8,513 bases of DNA. Source: JAJFFW01 sp039197915. Lineage in GTDB: Bacteria > Pseudomonadota > Alphaproteobacteria > Caulobacterales > Parvularculaceae. The first letter of the stretch is position 1. Each line of letters opens with the position of its first letter. The stretch lies in assembly GCA_039197915.1 (NCBI GenBank), contig JBCCTV010000143.1, positions 1-8,513 of the forward strand, written 5' to 3'. Positions 1 through 5,868 of this stretch are shown piece after piece. The position numbers and the translations under genes are program-made. A model generated the notes under the pieces. The model was not told where the DNA came from and did no database searches. It saw nothing but the letters and a program-made list of their open reading frames with translations.

Positions 1-941
1 GAGAGCGTCTGCTCAACGGTATCTGGTGCGATGACAAGAACGCCGCCAATTCCGCAGTTAAAAGTCCGCTGCATCTCACCATTACTTAAGCCGCCTAGTT
101 CCTGAAGCCATTCAAAGACGCCAGTTAGTTGAGGTGCGGAAAACCTTGGCTCTAAACCCTGTTGCAGAACGCGCGGAATATTCTCAGTCAAGCCGCCGCC
201 GGTGATATGGGCGAACGCTCGCGTTTCTTTTTTCTTGAATAGAGGCAGTACGTCCTTGACGTAAATTCTTGTGGGTGTGAGGAGAGCTTTACCCAGTGTC
301 TGCGAGGCGTCAAACGGCGCCATGTCGAACAGCGAAAGCGTAGCATCGTCAATCAGTTTACGTATCAATGAGAAACCATTGGCGTGCGGACCGCTAGACT
401 TTAGCGCAATCAACTGGTCGCCGGGGGCCGCTGGCTTCGGCGCAATTTCCGATCGTTCAACGGCGCCGACGCAAAACCCGGCGAGGTCATACTCACCGTC
501 GCCATATAACCCAGGCATTTCCGCGGTTTCGCCGCCGATTAGCGCGCACCCGGCGTCACGGCAGCCCGCAGCAATGCCAGCGACGACCTGAGCGGCGGTC
601 TCCTCGTCGAGTTTGCCCGTCGAAAAGTAATCAAGAAAAAAGAGGGGAGCCGCTGCATGGGCTAAAACGTCGTTCGCGCACATTGCGACAAGGTCGATGC
701 CAATCGTGTCGTGTTTGTCCATCGCAAAGGCGAGTTTGAGCTTTGTTCCGACCCCGTCTGCGCCTGAGACAAATAGCGGATCAATGAGGCCCGCTGCTTT
801 CGGATCGAACACGCCGCCAAAGCCGCCGAGATCGGCCCGTGCGCCTGCTCTCGCGGTGGAGGCCGCGTGCGCTTTGATGGCGGTAACGAGCCTTGCGCCC
901 GCATCGATGTCAACGCCCGCGCGTTTGTATGCATCGGTCAT
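1..941 (-). CDS. purM: Phosphoribosylformylglycinamidine cyclo-ligase (AIR synthetase), C-terminus cut by window edge
   Basis: PurM catalyses the ATP-dependent ring closure of FGAM to aminoimidazole ribonucleotide, the fifth step of de novo purine synthesis, in the cytosol. Reading the minus strand from the ATG at 941 gives 313 codons without a stop. The family is usually about 345-350 residues, so roughly 35 C-terminal residues lie beyond position 1. Hallmarks in order are the N-terminus TDAYKRAGVDIDAG (residues 2-15), the glycine-rich ATP-binding loop ADGVGTKLKLAF (61-72), MCANDVLAHAAAPLFFLDY (87-105), IGGETAEMPGLY (135-146), SSGPHANGFSLIR (182-194), HITGGGLTENIPR (245-257) and TFNCGIGG (293-300). 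The start is set by the conserved TDAYK...GVDI N-terminus, although no Shine-Dalgarno-like sequence precedes it. Compared with common family sequences, A61 replaces the usual Thr, and 'AHAAAP' replaces the usual 'VQGAEP'. purN commonly follows purM, but that region is outside the window. Confidence 0.96.
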   Translation of the reverse strand, partial: MTDAYKRAGVDIDAGARLVTAIKAHAASTARAGARADLGGFGGVFDPKAAGLIDPLFVSGADGVGTKLKLAFAMDKHDTIGIDLVAMCANDVLAHAAAPLFFLDYFSTGKLDEETAAQVVAGIAAGCRDAGCALIGGETAEMPGLYGDGEYDLAGFCVGAVERSEIAPKPAAPGDQLIALKSSGPHANGFSLIRKLIDDATLSLFDMAPFDASQTLGKALLTPTRIYVKDVLPLFKKKETRAFAHITGGGLTENIPRVLQQGLEPRFSAPQLTGVFEWLQELGGLSNGEMQRTFNCGIGGVLVIAPDTVEQTL

Positions 942-1177
942 AGCACGGGTTTAGGGGGCGCTGCACCAAGAGGGCAAGGGGAGCAGGTCAACTTGGGCGG
1001 CGGCCGGTATCGTTTTGCCTGTCTCTCCGCTTTTTAGGTTTGCGTGCGCCGCCGTTAAATTGTGGCCTTTGGCGAGGCGACTTTTGTGAGGCTTGAATGG
1101 GCGTTGTGATGGATTGCCGTAACGGAAGGCGTACAGTTCTTTCAGAGCGCTCACAATAACGCGCCTTGCGACCGGGC

Positions 1178-1197
1178 TTAGTTACTGGTTAAGACTC
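1178..1197. promoter_or_regulatory. Candidate CtrA-type box with adjoining GANTC methylation site
   Basis: The sequence reads TTAG (1178-1181), seven bases, TTAA (1189-1192), then GACTC (1193-1197). The CtrA response-regulator consensus in Alphaproteobacteria is TTAA-N7-TTAA, so this is one mismatch away with exact spacing. GACTC matches GANTC, the target of the CcrM cell-cycle methyltransferase, and it is the only such site I found in this spacer. The position would overlap a rightward -35 region if 1214-1219 is the -10 box. The assignment is an inference, because a one-mismatch 8-base match can occur by chance in a region of this size. Confidence 0.3.
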
Positions 1198-1213
1198 GAG
1201 AGAAAGAGTGGCC

Positions 1214-1220
1214 TATTATA
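1214..1220. promoter_or_regulatory. Candidate -10 element, possibly shared by divergent promoters
   Basis: On the minus strand this block reads TATAAT (1220 down to 1215), a perfect -10 hexamer. The sequence 17 bp upstream (TGGTCT) is a poor -35. If used, it would give purM a leader of about 265 nt. On the plus strand, 1214-1219 reads TATTAT, five of six matches, with TTAAGA (1189-1194) as a weak -35 at a long 19-bp spacing. That would give the DUF2066 gene a leader of about 80 nt. Both weak -35 boxes are consistent with activator dependence, but this is inferred. Confidence 0.3.
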
Positions 1221-1305
1221 CAGCGTGAGGTTGGGGCAGACCATTGGCTCAGCGTAGCGCCAGGTTTCCGGGGACTGCAGCGGCTTCCTAACGGCAGGGT
1301 TGAAT

Positions 1306-2703
1306 ATGCGTTTTTTTGTTATTGCGACTTCGTTAGTTGCGACAGTGATTTGCGTCCTGGCGCCATCGGGCGCATTCGCGCAAAATGAAGACGTTTTCAT
1401 CGTTCCCCGTGTGCCGGTTCAAGCCCAGGCCGATAGCGCCGGAGCGGCAAAGCGCAGTGCGATCGAACAAGGCCGCAGGCGCGCAATGGATATTTTGTTG
1501 CGTAGGCTCACGGCGGAAAGCGACTGGGTTTACCTGCCGTCCTTGCTCCGCGATGAGCCGGCTACCGCGACCGTCGGCGGCGTCGACGGCAGAAGCCCGA
1601 TTGCAATTTCGCCGGAGCTTTTGCTGACGCTTGAAAATGGCTTTGTCGTCTATGGTGAGAAAAGCTCAGCAAAGACCTACCGCGCTTTTATCACTTATCG
1701 GTTTGAGCCGGATACGGTGCGAAATCTGCTTCGCTCGTCGCGCATTCCCTATAGCGAATCCCAAACGCGGACGGCCCTCGTTCTGCCGGTTCTGCAGACA
1801 TCGACCAACACTTATCTATGGGAGCCAAGAAACCCCTGGATGGCGGCATGGAAGGCCCGTCCGTACACGCATGAATTGACGCCGATCACGGCGCCGTTAG
1901 GCGACCTTGAAGACGCGGCGCGGATATCGGCTGACGGCGCGCTTCGCCTGGAGCCCGCTGGTTTATCGGCGATGGCGGAGAATTATGGCGTTTCGCAAGT
2001 CGTTATTGCCGTGGCTCAGCTCGTCCAAGCCGATGGTGAAGACAAGCTGACAGTCCGCCTGATCGATGGCTATCGCACCGCGCCGGCGTCGGACGCCGTC
2101 GCGGGTGACGCAATGGGGCTCAATCAAATTGGCCCTGCGATAAACGCCGCTCCGCAACCGGTTGTCGGATCAAAGGTTGGCGACACGCTTGCGTCAACGA
2201 TTGTAACTGGGCCGTCGGGAGACTTTCCGAACCTTGCCCTGCGTGCGATTGAACTGGTGCTCGCCAACTACTCCGCTGATTGGAAGTCCAAGACGCTGAT
2301 TGACTACGCTAAGGAAACGGTGCTGACGACGACGGCGTTTTTTGACGGCGTCGAAGAATGGGCGTCGATCAGAGCGGCGTTAATCGAAACCCAGCTCGTT
2401 GAAGCGGTGCAGGTTAGCGCGCTATCGCGGCGCGGCGCAGAGATGCGTATGCGGATCTTCGGCGACCCGACCCGTTTGGTCACGGCGCTGGAAAGCCGTG
2501 ACCTCGTTCTTTGGAGCGAGACGGGCGCACGCTGGTTTATCGCAACGCCAGACACCGCAGCCCAGTTTAAGGGTCAGCGCTTCCTGCGTGCGGAAGGCCC
2601 AAGCGCGCTCTTTAACGCCACCACGCGTCCGGAATCCCGGGCGTCAGATTTTGACAACAGCAATGATTTCCGTCGCGCCTATGACGACAAAGTCGATCGT
2701 TAG
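1306..2703 (+). CDS. Exported DUF2066 domain protein of unknown function
   Basis: The product is 465 residues. Residues 1-25 form a typical Sec signal peptide: MRFF, a hydrophobic core (VIATSLVATVICVLA), then SGAFA with probable cleavage after A25. It is therefore expected in the periplasm. Two parts fit the DUF2066 family as I know it: the N-terminal 'VPVQAQADSAGAAKRSAIEQ' stretch with its following Arg-rich helix and LLRRLT (37-69), and YRFEPDTVRNLLRSSRIPYS (131-150) leading into the beta strand TALVLPVLQ (156-164). The C-terminal part (about 350-405) resembles a repeated small alpha/beta fold (SALSRRGAEMRMRIFG). No catalytic motif is evident and the biochemical function is unknown. The ATG at 1306 is chosen because AGGG at 1296-1299 lies 6 nt upstream. 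A TTG at 1300 is also in frame but sits directly on that site. It is the first gene of the probable operon, 52 bp before hdaA. The family often neighbours purM and hdaA in Alphaproteobacteria. Confidence 0.85.
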   Translation: MRFFVIATSLVATVICVLAPSGAFAQNEDVFIVPRVPVQAQADSAGAAKRSAIEQGRRRAMDILLRRLTAESDWVYLPSLLRDEPATATVGGVDGRSPIAISPELLLTLENGFVVYGEKSSAKTYRAFITYRFEPDTVRNLLRSSRIPYSESQTRTALVLPVLQTSTNTYLWEPRNPWMAAWKARPYTHELTPITAPLGDLEDAARISADGALRLEPAGLSAMAENYGVSQVVIAVAQLVQADGEDKLTVRLIDGYRTAPASDAVAGDAMGLNQIGPAINAAPQPVVGSKVGDTLASTIVTGPSGDFPNLALRAIELVLANYSADWKSKTLIDYAKETVLTTTAFFDGVEEWASIRAALIETQLVEAVQVSALSRRGAEMRMRIFGDPTRLVTALESRDLVLWSETGARWFIATPDTAAQFKGQRFLRAEGPSALFNATTRPESRASDFDNSNDFRRAYDDKVDR

Positions 2704-2755
2704 GATGCTAGCGATCACAGCGGGTGTCGCCTAACCCACGAAAAGGATCGCGACG

Positions 2756-3415
2756 ATGACTGAACCGCCGCGGCAGATGTCTCTGCCGTTTGCGCCGAAT
2801 ATGACGCGCAGCGCCTTCGTTGTGGACGGGTCCAATGAAGACGCCCTGGTTTTTCTAGATGAATGGGCGAAGTCGAGCGAACCAACATTGGTGGTTTATG
2901 GGCCGTCTGGTTCTGGAAAATCCCACCTTTTATCAATACTCGCCGATGAATGGGCGGGCCCCGCAGTATTTGATCCCGGCGACGCTGGTGCTGGCGCATT
3001 GCTGATCGTTGAGGATGCCGACCACCTGGAGGATCCCGGCGTAATCTTGCGCGCAATTGATCAATGCCGACGCTCCAATGGCCGGGTGGCGATCGCAGGG
3101 CGCGGCGATCCCTATTTATGGGCGAGAGGTCTCGTCGACCTTGAGACGCGCTTGGCGGCGGCGCCACGGCTCGTGTTAAGCGACCCAACCGAAGCGTTAA
3201 TGCAGCGCGTTTTACAAAAGTTATTCAGCGATCGGCAAATCGTCGTCACGGAGGCTTTTTGCGCCTATGCGTGCGCACTCTTGCCGCGTACATTCAAGGC
3301 CGCTGCCCGCTTCGTTGAGGCGATGGAGACTGAACTTGGAGCCGGCAGCGGACGCCTCTCTAAGGCGCTTGCGAGCAGGGTGATCGCTACGTTATCCGTA
3401 GAGGTGGAGAACTAG
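2756..3415 (+). CDS. hdaA: HdaA-type regulatory inactivator of DnaA (AAA+ ATPase)
   Basis: This 219-residue protein resembles the AAA+ domain of DnaA without the DNA-binding domain, the hallmark of Hda/HdaA. In the known family it binds the replication sliding clamp and stimulates ATP hydrolysis by DnaA, which limits re-initiation. Residues 7-12, QMSLPF, match the N-terminal clamp-binding motif (QxxLPL/F type). The Walker A motif is GPSGSGKSH (49-57). The Walker B-like strand is ALLIVEDAD (81-89). A sensor-1-like strand is VAIAGRGDP (111-119). The segment DLETRLAAAP (128-137) carries the likely arginine finger R132, and R178 in LPRTFKAAARF is a candidate sensor-2 residue. The start has AAGGA at 2743-2747, 8 nt upstream. 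The gene lies 52 bp after the DUF2066 gene and 60 bp before ppk, so co-transcription is likely. Alternative labels in databases would be 'chromosomal replication initiator DnaA' or 'DnaA ATPase domain protein', but the length and the clamp motif favour HdaA. Confidence 0.9.
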   Translation: MTEPPRQMSLPFAPNMTRSAFVVDGSNEDALVFLDEWAKSSEPTLVVYGPSGSGKSHLLSILADEWAGPAVFDPGDAGAGALLIVEDADHLEDPGVILRAIDQCRRSNGRVAIAGRGDPYLWARGLVDLETRLAAAPRLVLSDPTEALMQRVLQKLFSDRQIVVTEAFCAYACALLPRTFKAAARFVEAMETELGAGSGRLSKALASRVIATLSVEVEN

Positions 3416-3427
3416 CGACTGCGTCGC
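3415..3427 (+). other. Small hairpin overlapping the hdaA stop codon
   Basis: GCGAC (3415-3419), the loop TGC, and GTCGC (3423-3427) form a perfect 5-bp stem that begins at the last base of the hdaA TAG stop. No T-run follows, so it is not an intrinsic terminator. It could modestly affect mRNA processing or stability between hdaA and ppk, or be incidental. Confidence 0.3.
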
Positions 3428-3475
3428 CACTTACCGATTAGGCGAATAGCAACGCCCTTATGAAAGGCTGCGAGG

Positions 3476-5788
3476 ATGGAAGAGGCGCAAAATGCCCGCA
3501 CGCCGTCGGCGTTTGATGGGCAAGAGCAAACTGACGATGGGCGAGGCGCAACTCAGCGCGCAAAGCCAGCGCGACCAGCAGCTGCTGGCGCAGAACGCCG
3601 TGCAGGCTTCGCCTCGGATCTATTGGCGCGCGCAAGGGACGACGTTTCCGATGCGCCGGTCTTCGAAATTGACGACCCGACGCGTTTTATTAATCGCGAG
3701 CGTTCTTGGCTCGCCTTTAACCTGCGCGTTCTGGAGGAGGCCTCTAACCCGACCCATCCCCCGCTTGAGCGCTTGAGGTTCCTGTCGATCTCAGCGAGCA
3801 ACCTCGACGAGTTTTATATGGTGCGGGTGGCTGGCCTCCGCGGTCAATTGCGCGAGGGCGTGAGTGTTCTGAGCCAAGAGGGGCTCACAGTTCGCCAGCA
3901 GCTAGACATGATCTACGATGAGGCCTGTTCGCTCATGGACGAGCAACAGCGCTGCTGGCGTGAGCTAACCCCGATCGTCAGCGATGCCGGCGTTGAGCTG
4001 GTCACGCCCGACAAGCTCACGGATGATGAACACGCTTGGCTGCGCCAGGAGTTCTTGGATAATATTTTCCCGATTCTGACGCCGATTGCGCTCGATCCCG
4101 CCCATCCGTTCCCGTTCATTCCAAATCTTGGCTTCTTCCAATGCCTTGAGCTCGAGCGCTTGGAGGGTGGGCTGACGACGATCCTTCTGCCGCTGCCCGT
4201 AAAAATTGACCGATTTATCCGCTTGCCCGACGACAGCGCTGCGGACGCCGACAAAATTCGCTATGTGGCCCTAGAAAAGGTCATTGTGCGTTTTTTCGAT
4301 ACGCTCTTTCCGCGTGACAAATTGCGGGCCTCGGGCGCCTTCCGGATTGTCCGGGACAGCGATGTCGAAATCGAGGAAGAAGCAGAAGACCTCGTCCGCC
4401 TATTTGAAACAATGCTCAAGCGCCGTCGCCGCGGCGACGTGATCAGGCTTGAAATAGATGCGGCGACGCCAGAGCGCCTACGCGATCTCGTGACCGAACG
4501 GATGCGTGTGACAAGCCAGGACGTGATCTCAATCGATGGCGTCTTAGGTCTCGCTCAAGTTTCTGACCTCATTCCAGACGAATTGCCCGAGATGAAATTT
4601 CAGGGCTTCGAGCCGCGTTTCCCCGAGCGCATTCGCGAACATGGCGGTGATTGTTTTTCTGCGATCCAGGAAAAAGACATTGTCGTTCACCATCCGTATG
4701 AGTCGTTCGACGTCGTTGTACAGTTCTTAAAGCAAGCGGCAGCCGACCCGGACGTTGTCGCTATCAAGCAAACGCTTTATCGGACGTCGAAGCAGTCGCC
4801 GATTGTCGCTGCACTGATTGAAGCGGCCGAGGCTGGAAAAAACGTCACCGCCCTCGTTGAATTGAAAGCACGGTTTGACGAGGAAGCGAATATCCAATGG
4901 GCGCGTGCGTTGGAGCGCGCCGGCGTCAACGTCGTTTACGGTTTCCTTGAATATAAAACCCACGCAAAGCTGTCGCTGGTTGTGCGACTGGAAGGCGGGG
5001 CAACGCGGACTTATGTGCATGTCGGGACCGGAAATTATCATCCGATAACAGCAAAAGTGTATACGGACTTATCGCTGTTCACATGTGATCCTGCGATCGC
5101 CCATGATGCGGCGCACGTTTTCAATTTCATTACGGGTTACGCCAAGCCGAAACGGTTTGAGCGGTTCGCTGTTGCGCCCATAAATGGTCGCGAACGCATC
5201 ACCGAATTAATCGATGATGAAATACGCCACGTAAAAGCGGGTCGGCCAGCGTCGATCTGGATGAAGATGAATTCGCTCGTGGACCGGCAAATCATCGATA
5301 AGCTTTATGAAGCGAGCGGCGCTGGCGTGCAAATCGATTTGGTGGTGCGGGGTATTTGTTGTCTCCGTCCAGGCGCAAAAGGATTATCAGAGAACATCCG
5401 GGTTAAGAGTATTGTTGGGCGTTATCTTGAGCACGCGCGGATTTACTGCTTTGGCGCAGGCCAACCCTTGCCAAGCCCTAAGGCTAAAGTCTTCATTGCG
5501 TCGGCCGATTTGATGCCGCGTAACTTGGACCGCCGCGTTGAGATTTTCTGCCCAATCACCAACCCAACCGTGCACAGCCAAATTATTGATCAGATCATGG
5601 TCGCCAACCTAAATGATGACGAGCAAAGCTGGCGTCTCTTGCCAAATGGCGTCTATGAAAGGTTAGTTGCGACCGCCGATGACTCGGCCTTTAACGTCCA
5701 CGAGTTTATGATGTTTAATCCGAGCCTATCAGGGCGTGGTGCTGCAATTGAGTACCATGCACCAAAAACACTCAAGCCAAAATCGTAG
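3476..5788 (+). CDS. ppk1: Polyphosphate kinase 1
   Basis: Ppk1 reversibly transfers the gamma-phosphate of ATP to a growing inorganic polyphosphate chain through a phosphohistidine intermediate. The 770 residues show the family domains in order: N domain (about 71-175, starting FINRERSWLAFNLRVLEEA), middle domain (about 185-365), and two PLD-like C-terminal catalytic domains (about 395-560 and 565-735). H496 in KTHAKL corresponds to the autophosphorylated His435 of the E. coli enzyme, and H653 in YLEHARIY corresponds to His592. R436 (TLYRTSK) and R466 (ARFDEEANI) match the Arg375 and Arg405 positions. All four share the same offset of 61, so the catalytic core appears intact and free of indels in this region. 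The offset reflects an N-terminal extension of about 60 residues, rich in Ala and Arg, compared with the 688-residue E. coli enzyme. The ATG at 3476 has AAAGG at 3463-3467, 8 nt upstream, and the next in-frame Met is residue 115, inside the conserved domain. ppx follows immediately, the common synthesis/degradation pairing. Confidence 0.97.
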   Translation: MEEAQNARTPSAFDGQEQTDDGRGATQRAKPARPAAAGAERRAGFASDLLARARDDVSDAPVFEIDDPTRFINRERSWLAFNLRVLEEASNPTHPPLERLRFLSISASNLDEFYMVRVAGLRGQLREGVSVLSQEGLTVRQQLDMIYDEACSLMDEQQRCWRELTPIVSDAGVELVTPDKLTDDEHAWLRQEFLDNIFPILTPIALDPAHPFPFIPNLGFFQCLELERLEGGLTTILLPLPVKIDRFIRLPDDSAADADKIRYVALEKVIVRFFDTLFPRDKLRASGAFRIVRDSDVEIEEEAEDLVRLFETMLKRRRRGDVIRLEIDAATPERLRDLVTERMRVTSQDVISIDGVLGLAQVSDLIPDELPEMKFQGFEPRFPERIREHGGDCFSAIQEKDIVVHHPYESFDVVVQFLKQAAADPDVVAIKQTLYRTSKQSPIVAALIEAAEAGKNVTALVELKARFDEEANIQWARALERAGVNVVYGFLEYKTHAKLSLVVRLEGGATRTYVHVGTGNYHPITAKVYTDLSLFTCDPAIAHDAAHVFNFITGYAKPKRFERFAVAPINGRERITELIDDEIRHVKAGRPASIWMKMNSLVDRQIIDKLYEASGAGVQIDLVVRGICCLRPGAKGLSENIRVKSIVGRYLEHARIYCFGAGQPLPSPKAKVFIASADLMPRNLDRRVEIFCPITNPTVHSQIIDQIMVANLNDDEQSWRLLPNGVYERLVATADDSAFNVHEFMMFNPSLSGRGAAIEYHAPKTLKPKS

Positions 5789-5853
5789 CTGATCACTATG
5801 ATCGCCACGCAATTCGAGTAACCGATTTTGTGATGGCTTCACCGAGCACCACC

Positions 5854-5858
5854 AAGGA
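5854..5858 (+). promoter_or_regulatory. Likely ribosome binding site choosing the ppx start
   Basis: AAGGA lies 10 nt before the ATG at 5869 and is the best Shine-Dalgarno match near the beginning of ppx. The upstream in-frame starts, GTG 5830 and ATG 5833, have only a GAG at 5816-5818, at 11 and 14 nt. This favours 5869, which also places the conserved RRVAVVDIGSNS motif directly at the N-terminus. The site lies within the reading frame of the longer form, so it could be a coincidental Thr-Lys-Asp coding stretch. Confidence 0.45.
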
Positions 5859-5868
5859 CCCATCCTCG

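Larger units (their letters stand above)
942..1305. other. Divergent intergenic region between purM and the DUF2066-hdaA-ppk-ppx operon
   Basis: This 364-bp stretch holds no convincing gene. It must contain the promoters for purM (leftward) and for the four-gene operon (rightward). Visible elements are an AT-rich block at 1214-1220 that can serve as a -10 box on either strand, and a TTAG-N7-TTAA element at 1178-1192 directly followed by GACTC at 1193-1197. There is also an 8-bp palindrome GAGCGCTC at 1145-1152. A 67-codon GTG-started minus-strand reading frame (1154 to 951) ends 9 nt before the purM start and has AAGG 9 nt upstream of its own start. It resembles no protein I recognise and is probably non-coding or at most a leader ORF. 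I see no riboswitch or RNA gene. Confidence 0.7.

Noticed and set aside
1182..1400. A 72-codon minus-strand ORF spanning the intergenic region and the start of the DUF2066 gene
   Set aside because: It overlaps the signal peptide region of a well-supported gene on the other strand, has no recognisable product, and runs across the putative promoter.
2715..3188. A 157-codon minus-strand ORF opposite hdaA
   Set aside because: Its product is low-complexity (Arg, Ser, Pro rich) and the opposite strand encodes an intact AAA+ protein with Walker motifs.
3392..3400. TTATCCGTA, similar to a DnaA box, near the end of hdaA
   Set aside because: It differs from TTATCCACA at two positions, stands alone and lies inside coding sequence.
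3416..3475. Search for a Pho box upstream of ppk
   Set aside because: No pair of CTGTCA-like repeats with proper spacing is present in the hdaA-ppk gap.
3492..3776. A 94-codon plus-strand ORF in another frame within the ppk N-terminal extension
   Set aside because: It is a shadow of the GC-rich, Arg/Ala-rich ppk coding sequence; the ppk frame has a good ribosome binding site and leads into the conserved domain.
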